Notes: a model not told the origin generated them from the sequence alone. Shown: positions 56,280 to 64,000, counted from the stretch's first letter. The stretch is 64,000 nucleotides of DNA from Isoptericola peretonis (GCA_023241745.1 JALQCY010000008.1:110012-174011), one strand, 5' to 3'. Numbers and translations are program-made.

Positions 56280-56316
56280 CGACGGCCCGGCAGGACGTCG
56301 TCCTGCCGGGCCGTCG
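56280..56316 (-). terminator. 17-bp perfect hairpin after DUF6986 gene
   Basis: CGACGGCCCGGCAGGAC and GTCCTGCCGGGCCGTCG pair perfectly around a 3-base loop, 37 bases past the stop of the DUF6986 gene and upstream of the hyi promoter. No U-run, but the stem is very stable and likely ends the maeB transcript. Confidence 0.7.
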
Positions 56317-56353
56317 GGACCGGTGCGCGAGCGCGGTGGTGCTGCCGGGTCGC

Positions 56354-57610
56354 TCAGGCCCCGACCGGGCGGGTCACCATCGCCGTGAGCTCCGCCGGCT
56401 GCAGGCCGACGCGCTCGACGATCTCCTCGGCACCCAGCGCGCCGCCGTCGACGCCGCGCTTGAGGAACCACGCCAGCGCCTTGGCGGTGGCGGGCTCGTC
56501 GAGCACCGCCCCCTCGACCCGGTTCACGTAGTTCGACAGGCGCTGGGCGGCCGGCTCGAAACCCTCCCGGTAGAAGGCGCAGGTGGCGGCGAACCGACTG
56601 GGCAGCTGGGCCGGGTGCAGGTCCCAGCCCTGGTAGAACCCGCGCTCCAGCGACCGGCGCACGAGCCGCCCGTGGTTGGCCCACGCAGCCCGCACCTGGG
56701 CGTCGTCGCCGACCGGCAGCACGTTCGTCGAGCCGTCGGACAGCCGAACCCCCGTGCCGGCCGCCGCGAGCTGCATGACCTCCTTGGCGAGGTCCGCCGC
56801 CGGGTGCTCCATCGACTGGTACGCGGCGGCGATGCCGAGCGACGCCGAGTAGTCGTACGTGCCGTAGTGCAGCCCGCTGACGCGACCGCCGCCGGCATGG
56901 ATCATCCGTGCCACCGTCGCCGTGCCCGCGGAGTCGAGGATCGACTGCGGCGTCTCGACCTGCACCTCGAAGCGCAGGCGCCCCGCGGGCAGGCCGTTGG
57001 CCTCCTCGAGCCGCTCGCACACCGCGACCATCGCCTCGACCTGCGCGACGGCGGTGACCTTCGGCAGGGTCAGGACGAGCCCCTCGGGGAGGTCCCCGGA
57101 CGCCGCCAGGGTGCTGACGAACACGTCCAGCGTCCGCAGCCCCCGGGCCCGCGTGAGCCTCTCGAAGCACTTGAACCGGATGCCGACGAACGGCGTGGCG
57201 GTCCCGGCGTCCAGCTCCGCCCGCAGCGCGAGGGCCGCCGCCGCCGCCACCTCGTCCTCCGCGGCGTCGGGGTGGGTGCCGTACCCGTCCTCGAGGTCGA
57301 TGCGCAGGTCCTCGATCGGTTCCACGGCGAGCTTGCGCTCCACCTGGGCCGCGACCGCCTCACGCAGGTCGGCCCGCACGCCGACCGCGTCGAGCAGCGC
57401 GTCCGTCCCCTGCGCGTCGAGGACGGCACGCGCCTGCGCGCCCCAGTCCCCGGCGAGCCCCGCGGTGTACCGGTGCGCCGGCACGTACACGGTGTGCACC
57501 GGCTGGCGCGTGCCGTCGTCCCCCGGGTAGGCCCGGTCGAGGTGGGCGTCGTGCGCGGAGAGCCGTCGCTCGACGGCCTCGAGAGTCGCCCGGTCGAGGG
57601 AGACCTTCAT
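56354..57610 (-). CDS. DUF6986 protein, HpcH/HpaI aldolase/citrate lyase superfamily
   Basis: A 418-residue protein related to citrate lyase beta/HpcH aldolases. VYVPAHRYTAGLAGDWG, DLRIDLEDGYGTHPDAAEDEVAAAA, GIRFKCFERLT, LTLPKVTAVAQVEAM, RLRFEVQVETPQSILD and LHYGTYDYSASLGIAA show the barrel with acidic Mg ligands (DLEDG, E of VET, D of YDYS). This looks like an active C-C lyase/synthase site. Its substrate is unknown. It overlaps the malic enzyme stop by 4 bases, and the operon shares the predicted IclR-type operator with glyoxylate genes, so a role in glyoxylate or malate metabolism is inferred. Confidence 0.85.
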   Translation of the reverse strand: MKVSLDRATLEAVERRLSAHDAHLDRAYPGDDGTRQPVHTVYVPAHRYTAGLAGDWGAQARAVLDAQGTDALLDAVGVRADLREAVAAQVERKLAVEPIEDLRIDLEDGYGTHPDAAEDEVAAAAALALRAELDAGTATPFVGIRFKCFERLTRARGLRTLDVFVSTLAASGDLPEGLVLTLPKVTAVAQVEAMVAVCERLEEANGLPAGRLRFEVQVETPQSILDSAGTATVARMIHAGGGRVSGLHYGTYDYSASLGIAAAYQSMEHPAADLAKEVMQLAAAGTGVRLSDGSTNVLPVGDDAQVRAAWANHGRLVRRSLERGFYQGWDLHPAQLPSRFAATCAFYREGFEPAAQRLSNYVNRVEGAVLDEPATAKALAWFLKRGVDGGALGAEEIVERVGLQPAELTAMVTRPVGA

Positions 57611-59088
57611 CGGGCCACCACCGTGGCCGCGTCCGCCTTCAGGGCCCGGCCCAGGTGCTGCGCCAGGTACTCCGCGTCGTCGGCGCGGTGCGCGGCCACG
57701 GGGACCTCCTTGACGCCCTCGGCGCGGACGGCGTCGGCGACGGCCTCGGCCACCCGGCTGTCGAACACGCCGGGGATGACGAACGCCGAGTTGAGCTCGT
57801 CGTCGCTCACCACCGAGGAGATCGCGACGGCGGCCACGCGCAGCATCTCGTCGGTGATCTGGGTGGCGCCCGCGTCGAGCAGGCCGCGGAACAGGCCCGG
57901 GAACGCCAGCACGTTGTTGATCTGGTTCGGGTAGTCGCTGCGGCCGGTGGCGACGACCGCGGCCGTCTCGCCCGCGGCGATCGGGTCGACCTCGGGCGTC
58001 GGGTTCGCGAGGGCGAACACGATCGCGTCGTCGGCCATCTTCGCCACGTCGGCGCCCGCCAGGATGTTGCCAGCCGAGACGCCGACGAAGACGTCGGCCC
58101 CGACCAGGCCCGCCTTGAGCGTGCCCGAGAAGCCGGACGGGTTCGTGTTCTCCACGATCCAGGCGCGGTTCTCGTCGCCGGCGGCCGACTCCGGGGTGAG
58201 CGCGCCGTGCCGGTCGAAGCCGATGATGTCCAGGGCGCCCTGCGCGAGCAGCAGGCGGATGATGGCGGACCCCGCGGCCCCGACCCCGGACACCGCGATG
58301 CGCACGTCCTCGATCTTCTTGCCCACCACCTTGAGCGCGTTGATGAGCGCGGCGAGCACCACGATGGCGGTGCCGTGCTGGTCGTCGTGGAAGACGGGGA
58401 TGTCGAGCTCCTCGCGCAGGCGCTTCTCGATCTCGAAGCAGCGCGGCGCGGAGATGTCCTCGAGGTTCACGCCGCCGAAGCCCGGCGCGATCGCCTTGAC
58501 CGTCCGGATGATCTCCTCGGTGTCGGTCGTGTCGAGGGCGATGGGCCACGCGTCGACGTCGGCGAACTGCTTGAACAGGGCCGCCTTGCCCTCCATGACC
58601 GGCATGGCGGCCGCCGGGCCGATGTCGCCCAGGCCGAGCACGGCGGTGCCGTCGGTGACCACCGCGACGGTGTTCCGCTTGATGGTCAGGCGGCGGGCGT
58701 CCTCCGGGCGGTCCGCGATCGCGAGGCAGACGCGGGCGACGCCCGGCGTGTACGCGCGCGACAGGTCGCGGCGCGTCTTGAGCGGCACCTTCGGGGTGAC
58801 CGAGATCTTGCCGCCGAGGTGCATGAGGAAGGTCGAGTCCGACATCTTCAGCACCCGCACGCCGTCGAGGGCGTCGAGCGCCGCGACGATCCGCTCGCCG
58901 TGCTCGGCGTCCACCGTGTCGCAGGTGACGTCCACGACGATCGTGTCCGCGTGCGACTGGGCGATGTCGACGCCCATCACCGAGCCGCCGGCCGTGGCGA
59001 TCTCGTGGACGATCTCGCTCGTCGCGCGCTGCGAGGCCGGCGCCTCGACGCGGAGGGTGATCGTGTAGCTGGGGCTGGGCATCGCCAT
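57607..59088 (-). CDS. NAD(P)-dependent malic enzyme with N-terminal ACT domain
   Basis: A 493-residue malic enzyme converting malate to pyruvate and CO2. Residues about 5-85 form an ACT-type domain (YTITLRVEAPASQRATSEIVHEIATAGGSV). Then the malic domain: YTPGVARVCLAIA (catalytic Tyr), VVTDGTAVLGLGDIGPAAAMPVMEGKAALFKQFADVDAWPI (catalytic Lys) and NLEDISAPRCFEIE (metal ligands); the Rossmann domain has VSGVGAAGSAIIRLLL. The ACT fusion suggests amino-acid control. ATG 59088 follows AAGGA. It is first of a two-gene operon and divergent from the IclR gene across a 106-bp gap with an operator-like site. Confidence 0.94.
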   Translation of the reverse strand: MAMPSPSYTITLRVEAPASQRATSEIVHEIATAGGSVMGVDIAQSHADTIVVDVTCDTVDAEHGERIVAALDALDGVRVLKMSDSTFLMHLGGKISVTPKVPLKTRRDLSRAYTPGVARVCLAIADRPEDARRLTIKRNTVAVVTDGTAVLGLGDIGPAAAMPVMEGKAALFKQFADVDAWPIALDTTDTEEIIRTVKAIAPGFGGVNLEDISAPRCFEIEKRLREELDIPVFHDDQHGTAIVVLAALINALKVVGKKIEDVRIAVSGVGAAGSAIIRLLLAQGALDIIGFDRHGALTPESAAGDENRAWIVENTNPSGFSGTLKAGLVGADVFVGVSAGNILAGADVAKMADDAIVFALANPTPEVDPIAAGETAAVVATGRSDYPNQINNVLAFPGLFRGLLDAGATQITDEMLRVAAVAISSVVSDDELNSAFVIPGVFDSRVAEAVADAVRAEGVKEVPVAAHRADDAEYLAQHLGRALKADAATVVAR

Positions 59089-59113
59089 GGCCTGGGTTCC
59101 TTTCGAGGTGCTG

Positions 59114-59149
59114 CTGACTGAAGTTCCGAGATGTGGAAGAATGGTTTCT
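59114..59149 (+). promoter_or_regulatory. IclR-gene promoter with overlapping predicted operator
   Basis: Plus-strand -35 CTGACT (59114-59119) and -10 AAGAAT (59137-59142) are 17 bases apart. TGGAAGAATGGTTTCT (59134-59149), a more diverged member of the TGGAA-N6-TTCC family, overlaps the -10, suggesting autorepression and, because the gap is only 106 bp, possible joint control of divergent maeB. Confidence 0.5.
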
Positions 59150-59194
59150 GGAGCCGGCATCGGTTCACGACACTCGGCAGAGGGAGACATGACC

Positions 59195-59947
59195 ATGGCG
59201 AACGGCTCCGGAGTCCAGTCGGTGGACCGGGCGATCGACCTGCTCGAGATCATGACGGACCTCGGTGGCGACGCCGCGCTCAGCGAGCTGGCGGCGGCCG
59301 CGGGCCTCCCGCTCCCGACGATCCACCGGCTCATGCGGACGCTCGTCGGCAGGGGTTACGCCCGCCAGCTCCCGTCCCGCCGGTACACCCTGGGGCCGCG
59401 CCTGATCCGGCTGGGCGAGAGCGCCGGACGCCAGCTCGGCGCCAGCGCCCGCCCCCACCTGGAGCGCCTGGCCCGCGAGCTCGGCGAGAGCGCCAATCTC
59501 GCGATGATCGACCGCGACATGGTGGTCTACGTGGCTCAGGCCTCGTCGTCGCACTCGATGCGCATGTTCACCGAGGTCGGCCGGCGCGTCTACACGCACT
59601 GCACCGGCGTCGGCAAGATGGTGCTCGCCGAGCTGCCCGACCAGACCGTCCGGGACATCGTCGGCCGCGTCGGGATGCCGCCCGCCACCGACCTGTCCAT
59701 CACCGACGTGAACGACCTGATCACCGAGATCCGCACGATCCGCGAGCAGGGGTACGCCGTCGACGACGGCGAGCAGGAGATCGGCGTGCGCTGCTTCGCG
59801 GTGCCGGTGAAGGACGCGCCCACCCCGACCGCCCTGTCGATCTCGGGTCCCGCGGCACGCGTGACCTACGAGTTCGGCGAGGCCGCGCTCCCCCTGCTCC
59901 ACGAGGTGGCGGAGACCATCTCCAAGGAGCTGCTCTCCGCGGCCTGA
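59195..59947 (+). CDS. IclR-family transcriptional regulator (AllR-like)
   Basis: A 250-residue IclR regulator. Residues about 5-65 form the winged helix domain (SVDRAIDLLEIMTDLGGDAALSELAAAAGLPLPTIHRLMRTLVGRGYARQ); residues about 80-250 form the effector domain (LANLAMIDRDMVVYVAQASSSHSMRMFTEVGRRVYTHCTGVGKMVLAEL, GEQEIGVRCFAVPV), which resembles AllR, the glyoxylate/allantoin-sensing repressor. ATG 59195 has AGGGAG 8 bases upstream; ATG 59189 is too close to it. It lies in the middle of the purine region and is the obvious candidate to bind the five shared palindromes. Confidence 0.92.
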   Translation: MANGSGVQSVDRAIDLLEIMTDLGGDAALSELAAAAGLPLPTIHRLMRTLVGRGYARQLPSRRYTLGPRLIRLGESAGRQLGASARPHLERLARELGESANLAMIDRDMVVYVAQASSSHSMRMFTEVGRRVYTHCTGVGKMVLAELPDQTVRDIVGRVGMPPATDLSITDVNDLITEIRTIREQGYAVDDGEQEIGVRCFAVPVKDAPTPTALSISGPAARVTYEFGEAALPLLHEVAETISKELLSAA

Positions 59948-59976
59948 CGGCACGCGGTCCGGGCCGCGCACGGGGG

Positions 59977-61656
59977 TCACCCGTCCCCCGGGTCGCCGCG
60001 GCCGGCGTGCACCAGCTCGGCCGGCTCCCGGACGGCGGGACGCCCGGCGACGGCCGCGCGTGCTCCCTCACGGATCTGCAGCACGTCCGGCACGCCGTCG
60101 GCGTCGAGGTCGATCGCCGAGACGCAGCCCGAACGGCGGCCGTGCCCGTGGCGCACCCGCGCCCGTACGTCCGCGTTGAGGCGCGCCCGGCGCTGCTCCT
60201 CCTGCCGCTCGGCGTCGAGCCGCGCGAAGTACTCGGCCCGGCGCTGCTCCTGCTCCTCCGTGACGACGAGCCGCGCCGACGAGCCGGCCGTGAACACCGA
60301 CGGGTCCTTGCTCCGCCGGCCCCACCGGATCTCGTTGAAGACGAGGTTGAGCAGCACGGCCACCACAGCGGCCGCCGCGATCCCCGAGTGGAAGATCATG
60401 CCGACCCACGCCGGGAACTGGTCGTAGAAGTCGGGCACCGCGATCGGGATGACACCGAAGCCCAGCGCCACGGCGACGAGCGTCAGGTTGAGGTTGCCCT
60501 CGTACTCGACGCGCGAGAGCGTGCGGATCCCCGACACGGCCACCGAGCCGAACAGGACGATGCCGGCACCGCCGAGCACCGGCTCGGGGATGGCCGCCAC
60601 CACGCGGCCCAGCACCGGGAACAGGCCCAGCACGAACAGGACCGCGCCGCCCGCCGCGACCGCGAACCGGGAGCGGATCCCGGTGATCGCGACCAGGCCC
60701 ACGTTCTGCGCGAAGGCGGACGCCGGGAACGAGTTGAGGAAGGGGGCGACGAGCGTGGCTGCCATGTCGGCGCGCAGCCCGTCGCCGACGCGCTTCGCGT
60801 CCACCTCGGTGTCGAGCACCTCGCCGATGGCGATCAGGTCCGCGGTCGTCTCGGTCATGATCACGAGGATCACGATCGTCATCGAGAGGATCGCGCCGAT
60901 CTCGAAGACCGGCGCCCCGAACGCGAACGGCGTCGGCAGCTCGAAGACGCTGCCCTGACCCACCGCCGAGAAGTCCGCCAGGCCCAGGGGCAGCGCCACC
61001 ACGGTGCCGATGACGAGCCCGAAGAGGATGGACAGCCGGGAGATCGTGCCCTGCAGGAACCTGCTGAGCACGAGCACGACGGCCAGGGTGCCGAGGGCCA
61101 GCGTGAGGTTCGGCACCGAGCCCCAGTCGGCCGCGTCCTCGTCCCCGCCCATCATCCAGCCCGCCGCCGTCGGCAGCAGCGAGACGCCGATGATCGTGAT
61201 GATCGTGCCGGTGACCACGGGCGGGAAGAACCGCACGACCTGTGCGAAGAAGGGGGTGATCGCCAGGCCGATGGCCGCGGCCACGATGATCGCCCCGAAG
61301 ACGGCGGGCAGGCCGCCGTCCCCGCTCGCCACCGCGACCATCGTGGACACGGTGGCGAACGAGATGCCCTGCACCAGCGGGAGCTGCGACCCGAAGAAGC
61401 GGATGCCGAGCGTCTGGAGCGCGGTGGCCAGGCCGCTCACGAGCAGCGCCGCGGAGACGAGGACGCCGATCTGCGCACCGTCCAGCCCGGCCGCCTGCCC
61501 GACGATGATCGGCGGCGCGATCACGCCGCCGTACATCGTCATGATGTGCTGCAGGCCGTAGAGGAACGTCTTGCCGAGCGGGTACCGCTCGTCCTCCGGT
61601 CGACCGCCCTGCGGCAGGCCGGGCCGAGCCGCCGCGTCGATGGTCGTCGTGCTCAT
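59977..61656 (-). CDS. Uracil-xanthine/urate permease (NCS2 family)
   Basis: A 559-residue nucleobase:cation symporter of the NCS2 (UraA/PbuX/UacT) family with about fourteen helices. Motifs: YGLQHIMTMYGGVIAPPIIVGQAAGL, SQLPLVQGISFA, VIMTETTADLIAIGEVL (the family ETTAD signature carrying the substrate Glu), FLNSFPASAFAQNVGLVAITGI and a final FHSGIAAAAVVAVLLNLVFNE. The gene order suggests urate or xanthine as substrate. After the last helix, about 110 extra cytoplasmic residues include a charged helix and a DLDADGVPD loop resembling a calcium-binding motif, not usual in this family. ATG 61656 has AAGGAGC upstream; last gene of the uraD-led operon. Confidence 0.94.
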   Translation of the reverse strand: MSTTTIDAAARPGLPQGGRPEDERYPLGKTFLYGLQHIMTMYGGVIAPPIIVGQAAGLDGAQIGVLVSAALLVSGLATALQTLGIRFFGSQLPLVQGISFATVSTMVAVASGDGGLPAVFGAIIVAAAIGLAITPFFAQVVRFFPPVVTGTIITIIGVSLLPTAAGWMMGGDEDAADWGSVPNLTLALGTLAVVLVLSRFLQGTISRLSILFGLVIGTVVALPLGLADFSAVGQGSVFELPTPFAFGAPVFEIGAILSMTIVILVIMTETTADLIAIGEVLDTEVDAKRVGDGLRADMAATLVAPFLNSFPASAFAQNVGLVAITGIRSRFAVAAGGAVLFVLGLFPVLGRVVAAIPEPVLGGAGIVLFGSVAVSGIRTLSRVEYEGNLNLTLVAVALGFGVIPIAVPDFYDQFPAWVGMIFHSGIAAAAVVAVLLNLVFNEIRWGRRSKDPSVFTAGSSARLVVTEEQEQRRAEYFARLDAERQEEQRRARLNADVRARVRHGHGRRSGCVSAIDLDADGVPDVLQIREGARAAVAGRPAVREPAELVHAGRGDPGDG

Positions 61657-61696
61657 GTCGATGCTCCTTCGAACCGACTCCACGGAGTCTCGCAGA

Positions 61697-62641
61697 TCAG
61701 CAGAACCCCGTGACCGTGGCCCAGGCGCGCGGCTCCGCCGACGCGCCCTCCCGCTTCACCTCCGCCTCGATCTTGCCGTAGGGGCGGTCGGCCACGTAGA
61801 AGACCTCGTTGGGGTTCTCCAGGCCGAACGGCTCGAAGTCGACGACGAAGTGGTGCAGGTTCGGCATCGAGAACTTGATCTCGCCGATCTCCGGGTGCGC
61901 CTCGAGCACCCGCTTGCCCATCTGGTACAGGGTCTGCTGCAGCGCGAGGGAGTGCACGTCCGCGAACGTCTCGAGCAGGATGCGGCGCACGTCGTCGTAG
62001 ACGGCGTTGAAGTCGAGGTCGAGCGTGGTGTACCGCCAGCGGGCCGTCACCGACGTCGCGAGGATGCGGTCCGTGGTCTCCTGCAGCGTGGTGAACCGGT
62101 CCTTCGGGAAGCCGTGGAACTCGGAACCCGTCGACTTGAGGACCTTGAGGTCCTCCAGGCCCGAGACGACGAAGAGGTCGTCACCGTCGCGCTGGACCAC
62201 CGTGGTGCGCGTCTCCGTGCCGCCCTTGACGAACGCGTGGTCGTGCTCGCCGTCGGTCACGTTCGTCGACAGGGAGGAGGGGATGTGCTCCCAGGTGTAC
62301 TCCTTGGCCTCCCAGCGGCCGCCCTCGATCCACTCGAAGCTGGAGACGAAGTGCTCCGCGAGGCGGATCGCGAACTCCTCGGGAGAGGGGATGCCGTCCT
62401 TGGCGAGCCCGAAGATCGTGTTCTTCTGCGTGTCCGTGGGGACGACGCGCCCCTGGTCGCCGTCGATGTGCGCGGCGGAGAAATCGCCGCGCAGCTGCGA
62501 GGTCACCGACAGCTCGGTGATGCGGTGGCGCGCCTGGTCGCGGTCGACCTTCATGACGCGGACCTCGGCCTTGCCGTACTGGTTGTCCCCCAGCACGATC
62601 GTGCCGGTCGCGGCCTGGGCGTCGGTGGCGGTGGCGGTCAT
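61697..62641 (-). CDS. Urate oxidase (uricase)
   Basis: A 314-residue cofactor-free uricase oxidising urate to 5-hydroxyisourate with production of H2O2. Features: GDNQYGKAEVRVMKVDRD (catalytic Lys), VVPTDTQKNTIFGLAKDG with the catalytic Thr, EEFAIRLAEHFVSSFEWIEGG, LKSTGSEFHGFPKDRFTTLQET, ARWRY and MPNLHHFVVDFEPFGLENPNEVFYVADRPYG (substrate Phe/Gln region). ATG 62641 follows AAGGAGTCAGCC. It is third in the uraD-uraH-uricase-permease operon; the intermediate it releases is processed by UraH and UraD. Confidence 0.97.
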   Translation of the reverse strand: MTATATDAQAATGTIVLGDNQYGKAEVRVMKVDRDQARHRITELSVTSQLRGDFSAAHIDGDQGRVVPTDTQKNTIFGLAKDGIPSPEEFAIRLAEHFVSSFEWIEGGRWEAKEYTWEHIPSSLSTNVTDGEHDHAFVKGGTETRTTVVQRDGDDLFVVSGLEDLKVLKSTGSEFHGFPKDRFTTLQETTDRILATSVTARWRYTTLDLDFNAVYDDVRRILLETFADVHSLALQQTLYQMGKRVLEAHPEIGEIKFSMPNLHHFVVDFEPFGLENPNEVFYVADRPYGKIEAEVKREGASAEPRAWATVTGFC

Positions 62642-62767
62642 GGCTGACTCCTTCATCTGTTGGTGCGTTCGTCCCGCGGCCCGGAAGGGCCGGTCGGTAC
62701 GTCTCCTATGACGCTGACGCAAGCCGCGGCGCCTCTGCCGCGGCCGGTGATGCAGGCCCGAGGCCCG

Positions 62768-63106
62768 TCAGCTCCCGCGGTACGTCGAGTACGCGAACGG
62801 GCTGAGCAGGCAAGGCACGTGGTAGTGGTCGCGCCCCTCCTCGACGGTGAAGTCGATGGTGATCGACGGGTAGAAGGTCTCGACCCCCTTGCGGGCGAAG
62901 TAGTCGCCCGTCGCAAAGGTCACCCGGTAGGTACCGGGCCGCAGCGACTCCGGACCGAGGTCCTTCACGCGGCCGTCGTCGTCGGTGGTCGCCTCCGCGA
63001 TCCGCTCGGCGGCGTCGGCGCCGACCGACCACAGGGAGACGGCCACCCCCGCCGCGGGGACGCCCGAGACGGCGTCGAGCACGTGGGTGGTGATGTGCGA
63101 GGTCAT
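62768..63106 (-). CDS. uraH: 5-Hydroxyisourate hydrolase
   Basis: A 112-residue transthyretin-fold hydrolase acting on 5-hydroxyisourate to give OHCU. The start ITTHVLDAVSGVPAAGVAVSLW matches the family N-terminal signature (TTHVLD...G.PA), and the C-terminal tetrapeptide YRGS with HYHVPCLLSPFAYSTYRGS is the diagnostic HIUase ending with catalytic His and Arg. Its ATG overlaps the uraD stop by 4 bases. Confidence 0.97.
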   Translation of the reverse strand: MTSHITTHVLDAVSGVPAAGVAVSLWSVGADAAERIAEATTDDDGRVKDLGPESLRPGTYRVTFATGDYFARKGVETFYPSITIDFTVEEGRDHYHVPCLLSPFAYSTYRGS

Positions 63107-63606
63107 GAGAGCTCTCCTTCGAGGCGCAGGACGGCGATCTCCCGCAGCTGCTGGCCGGCGATCCGTCGTTCGGTGGCGGGGTCGTTCCCGAGCCGCTGCT
63201 CGAGCGATGCCAGGATCTCGTCGGCCGACCGGCCTGCCGCCCGGATGAGGAAGACATGGCCGAACCGCTCCTCGTAGGCGCGGTTCCCGGCCCGCAGCCG
63301 CTCCTCGACGGAGCCGCTGAGCTCACCGAGACCAGCCTGCTCCCGCCGCGAGTGCGCGGCGTCGGGGTCGTCCCCCGAGGCACGCTCACCGATCCGGGGG
63401 TGGCGGGCGAGCGCGGAGTCGATCTCCTCCTCGCTCCAGGGGTCGGCCGCGGTACGGGCAGCGACGAGAGCGGCCTCGGTGTCCGCGTAGGGACGGCCGG
63501 CGACGATCTCGTCGGCCCACCTCGCGACGGCGGCGCAGGACAGCACCTGCGCACGCGCGACGTCGACGTCCGCCGCGTTGAATGCCTCGAGACCTGCACT
63601 CGTCAT
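63103..63606 (-). CDS. uraD: 2-oxo-4-hydroxy-4-carboxy-5-ureidoimidazoline (OHCU) decarboxylase
   Basis: A 167-residue all-helical decarboxylase converting OHCU to (S)-allantoin. AFNAADVDVARAQVLSCAAVARWADEIVAGRPYADTEAL, LARHPRIGERA with catalytic His, AHSRREQAGL and YEERFGHVFLIRAAGRSADEILASLEQRLGNDPATER match the family closely. ATG 63606 follows AAGGAGGATCGCTCG. It is the first gene of the urate operon; the promoter and predicted operator lie at 63639-63692. Confidence 0.96.
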   Translation of the reverse strand: MTSAGLEAFNAADVDVARAQVLSCAAVARWADEIVAGRPYADTEAALVAARTAADPWSEEEIDSALARHPRIGERASGDDPDAAHSRREQAGLGELSGSVEERLRAGNRAYEERFGHVFLIRAAGRSADEILASLEQRLGNDPATERRIAGQQLREIAVLRLEGELS

Positions 63607-63638
63607 CGAGCGATCCTCCTTCGGGGAATTCCACCCAC

Positions 63639-63692
63639 CGGAAGCGGGTTTCCGTTCAGTGAAGTCTGACTCTCGGGGAGGCGGGCTGTCAA
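63639..63692 (-). promoter_or_regulatory. uraD operon promoter with predicted IclR-type operator
   Basis: Minus-strand -35 TTGACA (63687-63692, full consensus) and -10 CAGACT (63663-63668) with 18-bp spacing. Eight bases below the -10 is CGGAAGCGGGTTTCCG (63639-63654), the most symmetric member of the shared palindrome family, covering the predicted transcription start. Confidence 0.7.
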
Positions 63693-63952
63693 GTGAGTCC
63701 CCGCTCACTCTGGGGCCCGCCGGGTGAGCAAGGACCGAGACGTGTTCACCAGCCCCGACACCCATGGTCGGGCAGCGAGCTGCGCCACGCGACGACAGCC
63801 CGCGAGAGGGCTGCACGGGCCGGCCTGGGCCCGGGCTGGCGCTCAGGGGCGAAGGCCCACGAGAGATGGCGGGAGAGTCGCTGCGCTCGCTCCACGTCGA
63901 ACGGCGCCCGGTATGCGGCGCAGCGTGGTGTGGGCCTGTTCGGGGGTATGCG
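63693..63952. other. Gene-free stretch between the urate operon promoter and rRNA terminator
   Basis: No reading frame here has credible codon use, ribosome site or recognisable product; the open frames are GC-rich shadows. I see no tRNA cloverleaf. It separates the 3' end of an rRNA operon from the urate operon. Confidence 0.6.
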
Positions 63953-63981
63953 AAAGGCCCACCCCGGTGGGGTGGGCCTTT
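63953..63981 (-). terminator. rRNA operon terminator (bidirectional hairpin)
   Basis: AAAGGCCCACCCC and GGGGTGGGCCTTT form a perfect 13-bp stem with a 3-base loop, with a T-rich end on both strands. It lies 9 bases after the apparent 5S rRNA 3' end, where the rrn terminator is expected. Confidence 0.88.
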
Positions 63982-63990
63982 CGTAATGGG

Positions 63991-64000
63991 TGTCCGGCGG
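63991..64000 (-). rRNA. rrf: 3' end of 5S rRNA gene (truncated by window edge)
   Basis: The last ten bases, read on the minus strand, are CCGCCGGACA, which matches the 3' end of actinobacterial 5S rRNA (..GACGCCGCCGGACA). The strong terminator directly downstream supports this. Only about ten bases are visible, so the call depends on recognition plus context. Confidence 0.6.

Noticed and set aside
63693-63986. 97-codon plus-strand frame before the right edge
   Set aside because: It runs through the rRNA terminator hairpin, has no ribosome site and no recognisable protein features.

Overview
The window is about 64 kb of very GC-rich chromosomal DNA with tightly packed genes, GTG starts, ATGA/GTGA stop-start overlaps and many apparently leaderless transcripts. 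It looks like a high-GC actinobacterium. Gene content (citramalate synthase, DUF3516 helicase, DUF6986 protein, ACT-domain malic enzyme, purine catabolism) suggests the order Micrococcales, perhaps a Cellulomonas/Cellulosimicrobium-like organism; that placement is inference. I saw no prophage, IS element, CRISPR array or tRNA gene. The right edge reaches the 3' end of a 5S rRNA gene on the minus strand, so an rRNA operon lies just beyond it.

Layout. 1-4.7 kb: end of a DUF3516 RNA helicase, a small coiled-coil membrane protein, a TauE exporter, YbaK, YccF and YggS. 4.7-15.2 kb: a cell-wall amino-sugar recycling locus. A minus-strand operon (binding protein, two ABC permeases, NagZ, AnmK, MurQ) faces a plus-strand sugar kinase plus MurR/RpiR regulator, with a permuted lipoate ligase between them. 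15.2-27.1 kb: branched-chain amino-acid synthesis (cimA, ilvE, leuB, ilvC, ilvN, ilvB) interspersed with lgt, an AlkZ-like glycosylase, an ASCH protein and a NUDIX hydrolase. cimA and ilvB are each preceded by a 14-codon leader peptide with Leu/Ile or Ile-Leu-Val-Val-Leu-Leu codons and a rho-independent hairpin, which indicates transcription attenuation. 27.2-33.3 kb: an ABC exporter, a four-domain PCD/VOC fusion, a divergent MocR/AhpD-like pair and a PCD homologue. 33.3-41 kb: two different dihydroxy-acid dehydratases flank a kynA-amidohydrolase-kynU operon; a DoxX-like membrane protein follows. 41-47.5 kb: a POT peptide transporter, allE, a GNAT acetyltransferase and gatCAB.

47.7-63.7 kb is a purine/allantoin and glyoxylate catabolic region: aceB, a Bcp peroxiredoxin, the operon hyi-glxR-gcl-glxK-allB, a DUF6986/malic enzyme operon, an IclR-family (AllR-like) regulator, and the operon uraD-uraH-uricase-permease. 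Together these convert urate to allantoin and allantoate, recover ureidoglycine nitrogen, and route glyoxylate to glycerate or malate. Allantoate amidohydrolase and xanthine dehydrogenase are not in the window. A 16-bp palindrome, YGGAA-N6-TTNCK, occurs once before allE, aceB, hyi, uraD and between maeB and the IclR gene. At allE, hyi and uraD it sits just downstream of good -35/-10 elements, which makes it the likely shared operator of the IclR regulator.
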